Shown here in pieces: positions 52,635-61,029 of a stretch of 64,000 nt of DNA. Numbering within the stretch: the first letter of the stretch is position 1; every line of letters begins with the position of its first letter. Location of the stretch: assembly GCF_001905795.1 (NCBI RefSeq), contig NZ_LIXJ01000002.1, positions 62,001 to 126,000 on the forward strand, in the 5' to 3' direction. The position numbers were made by a program, and so were the translations under genes. Source of the stretch: Streptomyces sp. CB01580. Lineage in GTDB: Bacteria; Actinomycetota; Actinomycetes; Streptomycetales; Streptomycetaceae. The notes beneath the pieces were generated by a model that worked only from the letters and a program-made list of their open reading frames with translations, made no database searches and was not told the DNA's origin.

Positions 52635-53288
52635 ATGACGAGCCCCACACCGCCCGCAGAGCCGACCTACGCCGACCGGACCTTCCGGTCGTCCGCCGGG
52701 ATCGTCGGCGGTGTCCTGCTGCTTCTGTTCCTCTGCTGGCTCGGCGGGGACGCCCTGGTCAGGGGGCACGGCCGGACGCCCTGGCTGGCCCTTGCCGGGC
52801 TGCTGACCGTGGTGCCGCTCGTCGTCGCGTTCTCCGTGCGGCCCGCCGTCTTCGTGAACGACCGGCGCATCCGGATCCGCAACCCGTTCCGGACGATCAC
52901 GCTGCCCTGGACCGAGGTCGCGGATCTGCGCGCCGGATATTCGAGCGAGCTGTTCACCGAGGACGGCACCAAGTACCAGATGTGGTCGATCCCGGTGTCG
53001 CTGCGGCAGCGCAAGAAGGCGGCCCGGTCCCAGGCGCGGGCCTCGACGGGGGACCCCACCGGCCGGACCTCGGGGCCCGCCGATGTCCGCGACACCACGT
53101 CCCGGATGGCACCGGCCGACCGGACCATGTCGGATCTGCGGGAGATGGCGGAGCGGGCCAAGGCAGTGGCTTCGGACCAGACGGCCGAGGCTCCGGAAGC
53201 TCCCGGCTCGGCGCGGTGGGCGTACGAGGTGATCGCACCGGCGGTGGCGGGCGTGGTGTTGTTCGTCGTGCTGCTCGCGACCGGCTGA
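52635..53288 (+). CDS. PH-domain membrane protein
   Basis: A 217-residue protein: two membrane segments near the N-terminus (AGIVGGVLLLLFLCWLGGDA and WLALAGLLTVVPLVVAFS), a bacterial PH-like domain (about 72-120: VFVNDRRIRIRNPFRTITLPWTEVADLRAGY), a charged linker, and a C-terminal membrane helix. This layout is common in actinobacteria; its role is unknown. Transcribed alone, divergent from deoC. Confidence 0.85.
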   Translation: MTSPTPPAEPTYADRTFRSSAGIVGGVLLLLFLCWLGGDALVRGHGRTPWLALAGLLTVVPLVVAFSVRPAVFVNDRRIRIRNPFRTITLPWTEVADLRAGYSSELFTEDGTKYQMWSIPVSLRQRKKAARSQARASTGDPTGRTSGPADVRDTTSRMAPADRTMSDLREMAERAKAVASDQTAEAPEAPGSARWAYEVIAPAVAGVVLFVVLLATG

Positions 53289-53367
53289 GACGCGCCCGCG
53301 CGGGAACGGTGACCAGGACCGGGAAGCGGGCCCGGGGCGGGGCGTCTCGCCGCCGGGCGCGCTCCCG

Positions 53368-54141
53368 TCAGGCGCGTTCGAAGTGGTGTGTACGGCCGAC
53401 GACCGAGAAGCCGCGGCGCTCGTACCAGTGGCGCGGCCAGTCGGTGGCATCGGCGGTGAGGAACCTCGTACCGCAGTCCGCGTCGGCGGCCAGGCGCAGG
53501 GCGGTGGTCAGGACGGCGTCCGCGTGGCCGCGCCCGAGATGGGCCTCCGAGGTGATCAGGTCCTCGATCTGGGCCGTGCCCGTCGCCGGATCCAGGTAGA
53601 GGTCGGCCCAGGAGGCGACCTCGCCGTCCTCCGCACGGGCGCCGATGAAGTGCACGATGTCGGCCCCGCGGTGGCGGGCCCCGCGCCGGTCGACGAGGTG
53701 ACGTATCACTTCGTCGTCGGCGTCCGGGAGGAAGCCCCGCCAGCGCCGGGCCAGCGGAATCCGGAACGCGTCGAGGTCCACCACCTCCGCGCCACCGCCC
53801 TGCGGCACCGGGCCCGTGTGCTGCATGACCAGGCAGACGGAGTGGGAGTAACCGGCCCGGACCAGCGGTCCCGCGCATGCGCTTGCGAGTTCGTCGTCGA
53901 GCACGGAGACCAGCCGGTACGGCAGATGCCCCAGCACCTCGTCCGCGACGGCGGGCAGTGCTTCGGGGCCGGCCGTCCCGTCGGCGGCCGGGTCGATGAC
54001 GAGCTGGTTGTTCCCGCGGGAGTGGGCGAACGCGTCGTCGAGCACGGCGAATCCGCCGGGGACGTCGACGGTTCGAGCAGCCTGGCGGCGGGCGAAGTCC
54101 GACAGGAAGGTGTTGATCCGTCGCAGTTCCGGGGGAGGCAT
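53368..54141 (-). CDS. GNAT-family N-acetyltransferase
   Basis: A 257-residue protein. The C-terminal half is a GNAT domain (IVHFIGARAEDGEVASWADLYL, the acetyl-CoA loop region EAHLGRGHADAVLTTALRLA, and WYERRGFSVVGRTHHFERA). The N-terminal half is a less conserved acyl-acceptor region. The substrate is unknown. The start ATG 54141 has GGGGGAGG directly upstream; the inverted repeat at 54152-54173 lies just before it. Confidence 0.85.
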   Translation of the reverse strand: MPPPELRRINTFLSDFARRQAARTVDVPGGFAVLDDAFAHSRGNNQLVIDPAADGTAGPEALPAVADEVLGHLPYRLVSVLDDELASACAGPLVRAGYSHSVCLVMQHTGPVPQGGGAEVVDLDAFRIPLARRWRGFLPDADDEVIRHLVDRRGARHRGADIVHFIGARAEDGEVASWADLYLDPATGTAQIEDLITSEAHLGRGHADAVLTTALRLAADADCGTRFLTADATDWPRHWYERRGFSVVGRTHHFERA

Positions 54142-54151
54142 ACGCGGCAGC

Positions 54152-54197
54152 CTAGTGCCGGTCACGGCACTAGCGACCTCGCCCACGATCGGCAGTG
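54152..54197. repeat. Inverted repeat CTAGTGCCG plus third copy of the 26-bp repeat
   Basis: CTAGTGCCG (54152-54160) and CGGCACTAG (54165-54173) form a 9-bp inverted repeat with a GTCA spacer. At once follows AGCGACCTCGC... (54172-54197), which matches the repeat at 25384-25409 at 23 of 26 positions. It stands between the GNAT gene and an ABC ATPase relic and may mark an old mobile-element junction. Confidence 0.6.
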
Positions 54198-54263
54198 GGA
54201 GAAGAAGCGGTGTCCGGGGCCTTCGAATCCGAGGCGGAGGAGGGAGGTGCCCGGGGCCGGTCA

Positions 54264-54493
54264 GGGCGCCTGGACACCGGAGCGGCCCTGGTCTTCGTCG
54301 GCCACGACCTGGCGGTCGTCCAGCACATCACGGACGAGGCCCTGCTGATGCGTCGTGGCACGGTGGTGGAGCAGAGGCCGACGGTACGGGTCCTGACGGA
54401 GGCCCAGGATCCGTACCCCCGGCTGCTGCCGGCCTCGGTGCCGCGGGCCGGGTGGGACCCGGCGGACGCCGTGGAGGCGCGGGCCGCCATGCC
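54264..54493 (+). pseudogene. C-terminal relic of an oligopeptide-type ABC ATPase
   Basis: The frame reads LVFVGHDLAVVQHITDEALL and then MRRGTVVEQRPTVRVLTEAQ, DPYPRLLPASVPRAGWDP: the H-loop and the C-terminal end of DppF/OppF-type ATPases (usual form THDLAVV...VMRxGxVVE...HPYTRxLLASVP). Nothing of Walker A, signature or Walker B precedes it, and no partner genes are near. It is a decayed fragment, not a gene. It sits right of the repeat at 54152-54197. Confidence 0.75.
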
Positions 54494-54532
54494 CGGAGCA
54501 ACCGGACAGTTCGGGGTCGGCCCAGCCCCTCC

Positions 54533-55633
54533 TCAGACGCCGGCCGGACCATTGGCCGGGTCGACGGTCCGGTGCTCGGTCGCGGCGGTGGGCGGCGAGG
54601 TCACGCGGCGGTCCACCGCGTCCCCGGCGCCGTCCGAGGGCGCCGGTACCGCCGCCGTCCGCCCGGAACCGGCCCGGCGAAGCGAGCGCGGGCGCGTGCG
54701 CCGGGAGGGGACGGTCAGCACCCCGAGACAGGCGACGACGAGGACGATCCCGGCCCAGCCGAGGACGGGCAGCCGCTCGCCCACGACCAGCACGGCGAAC
54801 ACCGCCGCCACGGCGGGCTCCAGCAGGGACAGGGTGGTCGCCGTGCTGACCGGCACGCGGGCCAGGCCGAAGCCGAACAGGACGTACCCGGTGAACATCG
54901 GTACCAGCGCCATGTAGAGGCCCACGCCCGCGTTCGTCCAGGAGGCGACCAGCGGTGCCCCGGTGGCGAGCAGCACCGGCACGAGCATCAGCCCGCCCAG
55001 CCCGAACACCGAGCCCATGGCCGCTCGCGACGGTACGCCATGGGTGATGAGGCGGTGCGCCGCCCACGCGTACACGGCGTAGGTCACGCCTGCGAGCAGT
55101 CCGAGGCCCACGCCGACGACGGTCCGGACGGCGGAGTCCGAACCGGGCCCGGATCCCGAGCCGGCCCCTGCCGCCTCGGCCGCGCACAGCAGCACGGTGC
55201 CGGCCACGCCCAGCGCCGCGCCCGCCGTCCAGCGCCGGGACAGGCGCCGTCGGTCGATGGCCCGTTCGATCAGCGCCGAGGCCAGTGGGGCGGAACCGAT
55301 GGAGACGACCGTGCCCACCGCGACACCGGCCAGACGCATGGAGGTGTAGAACGCCAGCGGGTACAGCGCCACCCCCGCCCCGCCGACGAGCACGGTCCGC
55401 CACCGCGCCCGGAGGCCCGCGCGGAAGCGTGCGATGCTCCGCCCGGCCACCGCCGCCTGGAGCAGCCCGCCCAGGCCCATCGCCGCGGCTCCGATCGCCA
55501 GTGGCCCCACCTGTGGCGCGAACGTCGCCGCCGTGCCCGTGGTGCCCCACAGCACCGAGGCCACCAGCACGGCGAGCGCTCCTGCCCCCGCTCCCGCGCC
55601 CGTGCCGACGGAGTGGTCGGCGGTCCGCGTCAC
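54533..55633 (-). CDS. EamA/DMT-family transporter
   Basis: A 366-residue protein with ten membrane segments in two EamA repeats (first: LAVLVASVLWGTTGTAATFAP; second: VVGVGLGLLAGVTYAVYAWAAHR). Family details: a GTVVSIGSAPLASALIER block and a late STATTLSLLEPAVAAVFAVLVVGE. It exports small metabolites or amino acids; the substrate is unknown. A Pro/Ser/Thr-rich 45-residue C-terminal tail. Its GTG overlaps the TetR stop (GTGA), so it is controlled by that regulator. Confidence 0.88.
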   Translation of the reverse strand: MTRTADHSVGTGAGAGAGALAVLVASVLWGTTGTAATFAPQVGPLAIGAAAMGLGGLLQAAVAGRSIARFRAGLRARWRTVLVGGAGVALYPLAFYTSMRLAGVAVGTVVSIGSAPLASALIERAIDRRRLSRRWTAGAALGVAGTVLLCAAEAAGAGSGSGPGSDSAVRTVVGVGLGLLAGVTYAVYAWAAHRLITHGVPSRAAMGSVFGLGGLMLVPVLLATGAPLVASWTNAGVGLYMALVPMFTGYVLFGFGLARVPVSTATTLSLLEPAVAAVFAVLVVGERLPVLGWAGIVLVVACLGVLTVPSRRTRPRSLRRAGSGRTAAVPAPSDGAGDAVDRRVTSPPTAATEHRTVDPANGPAGV

Positions 55634-56241
55634 AGGTCGTCCACCAGGCGCGCCGCCAGGTCGCGGGCGTGCCGCATCCGCGCGTCGTCCCCTTCGAGGC
55701 CCGCGCGCACGATGGCGCCTTCGAGCAGGAACGCCAGGTGCTCGGCCGTGGCGCGGACCTTCTCCTCCCGACCGGGCAGCAGCTCCGTCAGGTGCCCGGC
55801 CAGGATGGCCTCCACCTCTTCCTTGTGCTGCCGCACCACCGTCCGGCCCTCGTGACCGTTGGGCAGTTCGGCGGCGGCGTTGAGCAGCCCGCAGCCCCGG
55901 AACCCGTGCTCGTAGGCGAGCCGGGCATGATCGGCGTACGCGTCGAAGACGGCGAGCACGGCCTCGCGCGGGCCCCGCGCTCCGGCCAGGCGCTCCCGGT
56001 AGAGGCCGAGCCATTCCTCGTGCCGGGCCCGGAGGTAGGCGCGGACCAGATCGGCCTTGGAGTCGAAGTTGTTGTAGAGGCTCATCTTCGCCACGCCGGC
56101 CTCGGCCGTGATCGTGTCGATCCCCGTCGCCGCCACGCCGTCGGCGTAGAACCGGCGCGCCGCGGCATCGAGGATCCGGGTCCGCGCGGCCCCGCGCCTG
56201 CGCGTCACCGGCCGTTTCCCGGTGGCTTCCGTATCGGGCAT
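55630..56241 (-). CDS. TetR-family repressor
   Basis: A 203-residue regulator: HTH at about 20-65 (RTRILDAAARRFYADGVAATGIDTITAEAGVAKMSLYNNFDSKADL), then a ligand-binding domain with a Cys (GFRGCGLLNAAAELP) as in the YxaF/LmrA-like or QacR-like groups. It is the first gene of an operon with the EamA exporter and directly follows its probable operator, the long inverted repeat at 56248-56295, so it should repress itself and the exporter until a ligand binds. Confidence 0.9.
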   Translation of the reverse strand: MPDTEATGKRPVTRRRGAARTRILDAAARRFYADGVAATGIDTITAEAGVAKMSLYNNFDSKADLVRAYLRARHEEWLGLYRERLAGARGPREAVLAVFDAYADHARLAYEHGFRGCGLLNAAAELPNGHEGRTVVRQHKEEVEAILAGHLTELLPGREEKVRATAEHLAFLLEGAIVRAGLEGDDARMRHARDLAARLVDDL

Positions 56242-56247
56242 GGCGGC

Positions 56248-56295
56248 CCCCTCTCCGTTATTAGGTAGACCAGTCTATCTAATAACGGAGAGGGG
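56248..56295. promoter_or_regulatory. Long inverted repeat, probable TetR operator
   Basis: Arms 56248-56270 and 56273-56295 match at 22 of 23 positions around a 2-nt spacer; the core TAGAC-CA-GTCTA is of a kind used by TetR proteins. The right-to-left reading supplies the ribosome site (GGAG) of the repressor gene, so binding blocks transcription and the RNA hairpin could also hide the site. Confidence 0.85.
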
Positions 56296-56383
56296 TGAGG
56301 GTGGGCGGGGTATGTGGTGGGGCCCGGCTCGATTCCGGCGATCCGGTGCCCGTGTCATGTCGTGTCGTGAAGGGGCGGGTGGC

Positions 56384-57136
56384 TCAGTAGTCCCCGTCGT
56401 CACCCCCGTCGTCGCCCCAGCCGCCGCCGTGGCCGTGCCGGACCACCCGGAAGCTCGCGCCCACGCCGTTGAACACGGACACGCCTCCCTGGACGTGCTG
56501 CGGGATCACGCCCGAGGTGTCGCCGTACGGGCCGACGGTCGCGATCGGGCCGCCGTTGTCGCAGGTCGCCCCGGAGAAGACCTCGACGGTCATCCGGCTC
56601 TCGTTGAAGATGTTGAAGCTGGTGGAGCCGAGGCCGCTGGCCGCGGTGATGCAGCCGTCGGGGTAGGCGGGGTACGTGCGCTCGTTGAAGTGGATGCGGC
56701 CCACGCGGTGATGACCCCCGCCGTGTCCTCCGCCGTGGCCCCGACCCTCGTCGTCGCCCCCACCCCGGCCGCCGCCGTCCTCGTCGTCGCCCCGGTCGCC
56801 GCCGCGGCCCTCGCCGCCCTCGTCGCCGCGACCCTCGCCGCCGCCGCCGTCCTCGCCGCCTCGGCCCCCGCCGCCTTCTTCTCCTCCGCGCCCCCGTTCG
56901 TCGCCCCCGCTCTCGGCGCCGCCCGCTCCGGTGGCGTCCTTGCCTCCCTTCGGTGCGGTGGCCCCGTCGTGCGCGACGGGGGCGGGTGCCTGCCGGGCGG
57001 CCACCGGGGGTTTCTCGGGCTTCTCGGGGGCGTCGGCCGAGGTGGGGCCGGAGCCGGTGGCCGCCAGGGCCGCAGCGGCCGCGGCCGCGACGGCGACGGT
57101 GGTGGTGGCCGTGATGATGGTGGAACGCGTGGCCAT
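56384..57136 (-). CDS. Secreted protein with Gly/Asp/His-rich linker
   Basis: A 250-residue protein: signal peptide (VAVAAAAAAALAATGSG), a highly repetitive Gly/Glu/Asp/Arg linker (about 60-140) ending in Gly-His runs (HGGGHGGGHH), then a globular domain of about 80 residues with two Cys (DGCITAASGLGSTSFNIFNE, VEVFSGATCDNGGPIATVGP), and another Gly/Asp-rich tail. The linker could bind metal. The domain is not recognised but the pattern is conserved-looking beta. Probably anchored to or acting in the wall. Confidence 0.75.
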   Translation of the reverse strand: MATRSTIITATTTVAVAAAAAAALAATGSGPTSADAPEKPEKPPVAARQAPAPVAHDGATAPKGGKDATGAGGAESGGDERGRGGEEGGGGRGGEDGGGGEGRGDEGGEGRGGDRGDDEDGGGRGGGDDEGRGHGGGHGGGHHRVGRIHFNERTYPAYPDGCITAASGLGSTSFNIFNESRMTVEVFSGATCDNGGPIATVGPYGDTSGVIPQHVQGGVSVFNGVGASFRVVRHGHGGGWGDDGGDDGDY

Positions 57137-57488
57137 GTCACTTTCTCCTGTCTGGGAGCGGTCGGTTGAGTAACCGACCCGTGACTGAACGTACTTTTAC
57201 TCACCATTCATGTCATGTCGGGGCATATCGAACGGATGGCGTCGGTGTGCCACCGGGGCAGCGGACCGTGCCCGGCTCGGCGGCGCCGGGGCCGTGCGCC
57301 GCTGCCGGTGCTGCCCGGCCGGCTCCGGCCTCGGCAGGGCCCGCCCCGGTCGCAGGGGACCGGGAATCGGAGCTGGTCGTCGGCCCCGGCCCGGGATCGG
57401 GCCCAGGAACGGGTCCGGGCCGTGTCCTCGTACCGGCGCCGCACAGCAGGCGGCAGTACGAGGACACGGCCCGGCGGGCACCAGGGCG
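57137..57488. other. Intergenic region between secreted protein and mutase genes
   Basis: 352 bases; left part is the promoter region of the secreted protein gene (locally AT-rich ACTTTTACTCACC at 57192-57204); right part holds the terminator at 57417-57472. No gene seen. Confidence 0.5.
57417..57472 (-). terminator. Terminator after the mutase gene
   Basis: Perfect 17-bp arms (GGGCCGTGTCCTCGTAC at 57417-57433 and complement at 57456-57472) with a 22-nt loop, 16 bases beyond the mutase stop. Confidence 0.85.
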
Positions 57489-59138
57489 TCAGATCCCGGC
57501 GGCCACCGCCAGATCACGCTTGATCGCGTCCAGCAGTCGCGCCGCCTCCGCGCGGGCCTCGGGCAGGCCGTCCGCCGAACCGACCGGCACCACGACCTCC
57601 AGGTAGCACTTCAGCTTCGGCTCGGTGCCGCTGGGGCGGACGATCACCCGAGCGCCCCGGAGGTGGTAGCGCAGCCCGTCGGTGGGCGGCAGTTGCGCGC
57701 TGCCCCGCGACAGGTCCTCGGCCGAGACGACGTCGAGACCGCCGAGCGCGGCGGGCGGACGCTCGCGCAGCCGCCGCATGGCGTCGGCGATGACCGACAG
57801 GTCCTGCACCCGCACCGACAACTGGTCGGTCGCGTGCAGCCCGTGCTCGACCGCCAGGTCGTCGAGGAGATCGAGGAGCGTACGGCCGCGCTCCTTGAGG
57901 AAGGAGGCGAGTTCGGCGACGAGCAGCGCCGCCGTGATGCCGTCCTTGTCGCGCACGCCCTCCGGGTCGACGCAGTAGCCGAGCGCCTCCTCGTAGCCGT
58001 ACCGCAGGCCGTCCACCCGGGCGATCCACTTGAAGCCGGTCAGCGTCTCCTCGTACCCGAGGCCCGCCCGCTCGGCGATCCTCCCGAGCAGCGAGGAGGA
58101 CACGATCGACTCGGCGAACACGCCCGCGGCGCCCCGGTCCACCAGATGGGCGGCGAGCAGCGCGCCGACCTCGTCGCCGCACAGCATCCGCCAGCCGCCG
58201 TCGGCCGCCGGGTCCGGGACGGCGACGGCGCAGCGGTCGGCGTCCGGGTCGTTGGCGATGACGAGATCGGGCCCGGCCCGGCGCGCGGTCGCGAAGGCGA
58301 GATCCATCGCACCGGGCTCCTCCGGGTTGGGGAAGGCGACGGTGGGGAACGCCGGGTCGGGCTCGGCCTGTTCGGCGACGAGCACCGGCTCCGGGAACCC
58401 GGCGCGGGCGAAGGCGGCGGTCAGCACGGAGGTGCCGACGCCGTGCATCGCCGTGTACACGACCCGGGCGGTGCGCGGCGATCCGGCGGTGAGCACGGCG
58501 TCCGTACGGGCCAGGTACGCGTCCAGGACCTCGTCACCGAGGATCTCCCAGCCCTCCTCGGGGCGGGGCACGGTGTCCAGCGGGCCGACCGCGGCGATCT
58601 CGGCGGCGATCCGGGCGTCCGCCGGGGGGACGATCTGCGAGCCGTCGCCGAGGTAGACCTTGTAGCCGTTGTCGCGCGGCGGGTTGTGGCTGGCGGTCAC
58701 CTCGACGCCCGCGACGGCCCCCAGATGCCGAATGGCGTACGCGAGCACCGGGGTGGGCAGCGGGCGCGGGAGCACGGCCGCGCGCAGGCCCGCGCCGGTC
58801 ATCACGGCGGCGGTGTCGCGCGCGAAGTCGGCCGACTTGTACCGGGCGTCGTACCCGATGACGACGAGCCCGTCGCCCTGCCCCTCGGCCTTGAGGTACG
58901 CGGCGAGCCCGGCCGCGGCCCGGATGACGACGGCGCGGTTCATCCGCATCGGCCCGGCCCCCAGCTCGCCGCGCAGCCCGGCCGTGCCGAACTGGAGCGT
59001 GCCGGCGAACCGCTCGGCGATCTCGGCGGCGCTCCCGGCGTCATCGGCCTCGATGAGCGCGGCCAGCTCGTCACGGGTCTCGGGGTCGGGATCCTCGGCG
59101 AGCCACGTCCTGGCCCGGGCCATGAGGTCCTGCTGCAT
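57489..59138 (-). CDS. Phosphomannomutase/phosphopentomutase-type phosphohexomutase
   Basis: A 549-residue alpha-D-phosphohexomutase. Active-site phosphoserine loop TASHNPPRDNGYKVY, metal loop NDPDADRCAVA, sugar-binding region and the phosphate-binding PSGTEPKLK at the C-terminus. It belongs to the longer PGM/PMM2-like group that in actinobacteria often does the phosphopentomutase job (deoxyribose-1-P to -5-P), since DeoB is absent. Its position just downstream of purine nucleoside phosphorylase, under a shared box, supports that role here; mannose phosphate mutase activity is not excluded. Confidence 0.88.
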   Translation of the reverse strand: MQQDLMARARTWLAEDPDPETRDELAALIEADDAGSAAEIAERFAGTLQFGTAGLRGELGAGPMRMNRAVVIRAAAGLAAYLKAEGQGDGLVVIGYDARYKSADFARDTAAVMTGAGLRAAVLPRPLPTPVLAYAIRHLGAVAGVEVTASHNPPRDNGYKVYLGDGSQIVPPADARIAAEIAAVGPLDTVPRPEEGWEILGDEVLDAYLARTDAVLTAGSPRTARVVYTAMHGVGTSVLTAAFARAGFPEPVLVAEQAEPDPAFPTVAFPNPEEPGAMDLAFATARRAGPDLVIANDPDADRCAVAVPDPAADGGWRMLCGDEVGALLAAHLVDRGAAGVFAESIVSSSLLGRIAERAGLGYEETLTGFKWIARVDGLRYGYEEALGYCVDPEGVRDKDGITAALLVAELASFLKERGRTLLDLLDDLAVEHGLHATDQLSVRVQDLSVIADAMRRLRERPPAALGGLDVVSAEDLSRGSAQLPPTDGLRYHLRGARVIVRPSGTEPKLKCYLEVVVPVGSADGLPEARAEAARLLDAIKRDLAVAAGI

Positions 59139-59252
59139 GGGTCCGCCTTTCTGCGGGGTGGGTTGGGGGAGCGGCGACGCCCGTCCGGGCGCGGAATCCG
59201 TTCCGGGTCCGTCGCGTCGGGTCCGTCACGCGCGCCGCGACCGGCGCCCGGC

Positions 59253-60077
59253 TCAGATGCGTTCGAGCACGCGGGCCAGCAGCGCGCCCATCCGCGTGGC
59301 GGAGTCCCGCCCCGCCTGGAGGACCTCCTCGTGGTTGAGCGGTTCGCCGCTCAGCCCGGCCGCCAGGTTGGTGACCAGCGAGATGCCCAGCACCTCGGCC
59401 CCCGCCTCGCGTGCGGCGATCGCCTCCAGCACGGTGGACATGCCGACCAGGTCGCCGCCCATGACCCGGACCATGTTGATCTCGGCGGGCGTCTCGTAGT
59501 GCGGGCCGGGGAACTGCACGTACACACCCTCTTCGAGGGTGTCGTCGATCTCCTTGCACAGCGCGCGCAGCCGCGGCGAGTACAGGTCGGTCAGATCGAC
59601 GAAGTTGGCGCCGACGATGGGCGACGCCGCGGTCAGATTGATGTGGTCGCTGATCAGGACCGGCTGGCCGGGACGCATGCCCTCGCGCAGCCCGCCGCAT
59701 CCGTTGGTCAGGACGACCGTCTTGCAGCCCGCGGCGACGGCTGTGCGCACGCCGTGCGCGACGGCGGCGACCCCGCGGCCCTCGTAGTAGTGCGTACGGC
59801 CCAGGAAGACCAGGGCCCGCTTCTCGCCGATCCGGTACGAACGGATCGTGCCGCCGTGCCCCTGCACGGCGGGCGCCGGGAAACCGGGGAGTTCGGTCAC
59901 CGGGAACTCGGCCTCCGGAATGCCGAGCGCGTCGCCCGCCGGAGCCCAGCCGGAACCCATCACGAGCGCGACGTCGTGGGTCTCGGTACCGGTCAGCTCG
60001 CGCAGGCGGGCGGCGGCGGCGTCGGCGGCGGCCCGGGGGGCGCCCTGGATGTTGTCCGGAATAACTGATGCGTTCAC
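59253..60077 (-). CDS. Purine nucleoside phosphorylase
   Basis: A 274-residue trimeric-class PNP that cleaves (deoxy)inosine and (deoxy)guanosine to base plus (deoxy)ribose-1-phosphate. Blocks: [11 protein letters not shown] with phosphate Ser, [33 protein letters not shown], and [20 protein letters not shown]. Length normal. The start is GTG 60077; no ribosome site is seen upstream. First gene of the operon with the mutase, 114 bases apart, controlled by the box at 60103-60114. Confidence 0.93.
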   Translation of the reverse strand: MNASVIPDNIQGAPRAAADAAAARLRELTGTETHDVALVMGSGWAPAGDALGIPEAEFPVTELPGFPAPAVQGHGGTIRSYRIGEKRALVFLGRTHYYEGRGVAAVAHGVRTAVAAGCKTVVLTNGCGGLREGMRPGQPVLISDHINLTAASPIVGANFVDLTDLYSPRLRALCKEIDDTLEEGVYVQFPGPHYETPAEINMVRVMGGDLVGMSTVLEAIAAREAGAEVLGISLVTNLAAGLSGEPLNHEEVLQAGRDSATRMGALLARVLERI

Positions 60078-60413
60078 GCGGACGAGCGTAACCGCTGATT
60101 CCCTACGCGCGTAGATGCCCACGCGCAGAGACTGCGCAGGCTTTCTCGTGCAATCACACAAAATTGCCGGTGGCGAGGGGAATTCCGGACGCGCACGGGC
60201 CGGAAAGGCTCGCGCGATCCGCGACCCGCGATCCGCGACCCGTGGCCGGGCCCGTGCGGGACCGGGGACGGACGCGGCGCACGGCCAGGGGGCAGCCCCG
60301 TGGCCGGACACGGCGCGCGGACGGCATCGGGGCCGGGGCCAGGTCCGGCACAGGAGCGGGTCCGGCACGGCTCGGCAGATGTCCGGCACGGGCCGGCGGA
60401 GGCCCGGCGCGGG
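60078..60413. other. Intergenic region with short repeats
   Basis: Contains the nucleoside-regulon box, then a GC-rich stretch without genes. A 14-nt tandem duplication lies at 60213-60226/60227-60240 (CGCGATCCGCGACC) and GTCCGGCAC occurs three times between 60343 and 60382. Confidence 0.5.
60103..60114. promoter_or_regulatory. Nucleoside-regulon box before purine nucleoside phosphorylase
   Basis: Perfect CTACGCGCGTAG, 25 bases before the GTG of the phosphorylase gene. Confidence 0.85.
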
Positions 60414-60851
60414 TCAGCAGGGGCGCTTGCGCATTTCCATCACGTAGTCGTGCGGTGCGCCCGCGGACTCCGCCGCGTCCGCGATCTCGCCGAGGTAGCG
60501 GGCGGAGGGCAGGCCGCCCTCGTAGCCGTTCAGCACGTACATCCAGGCCGGTTCCTCGCCGTCCAGGGTGTGCACGCGCACCCGCATCCGCCGGTAGATG
60601 TCGAGGCCGACGCCCTCCCAGCGGTCCATGGAGTCCTCGTCCATCGGCGCGATGTCGTACAGCGCCACGAAGACCTGGGAGCGGGGGGCCTCCACCACCG
60701 TGGCGAGCGCGCCTTCCCAGCCCATCTGCTCGCCGCCGAAGGTCAGCCGCCAGCCGTTGAGCCAGCCGGTGCCGCGCAGCGGGGAATGCGGTGCGCGGCG
60801 TGTCATCAGCCGCGCGTCGAGGTTGCCGGCGTACGCGGCGTAGAGCGACAT
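60414..60851 (-). CDS. Gamma-glutamylcyclotransferase-fold protein
   Basis: A 145-residue protein. The N-terminal YAAYAGNLDARLM is the GGCT substrate-loop signature (Y-G-S/N-L), followed by FVALYDIAPMDEDSMDRWEGV, which includes the acid region usually holding the catalytic Glu, and AWMYVLNGYEGGLPSARYL. Likely releases 5-oxoproline from gamma-glutamyl compounds. The start ATG 60851 begins the conserved part; the frame is open to 60902. Confidence 0.82.
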   Translation of the reverse strand: MSLYAAYAGNLDARLMTRRAPHSPLRGTGWLNGWRLTFGGEQMGWEGALATVVEAPRSQVFVALYDIAPMDEDSMDRWEGVGLDIYRRMRVRVHTLDGEEPAWMYVLNGYEGGLPSARYLGEIADAAESAGAPHDYVMEMRKRPC

Positions 60852-61029
60852 GTGATCGAGGGTACGGGAGGTAGCGGCCGGATCGTCGATTCCGGGGCGC
60901 AAGACCCCTTACGGGGGTCGCCGGGGCCGTCGTGGGCCACCCGCTCGCGGTAGTCGGCGTGCGGGGGCAAGAGGCCCCGCACGCACGGATGGAGGGCCCC
61001 GGGGCGAAGCACCTTGGCGCGTGCGGGAC

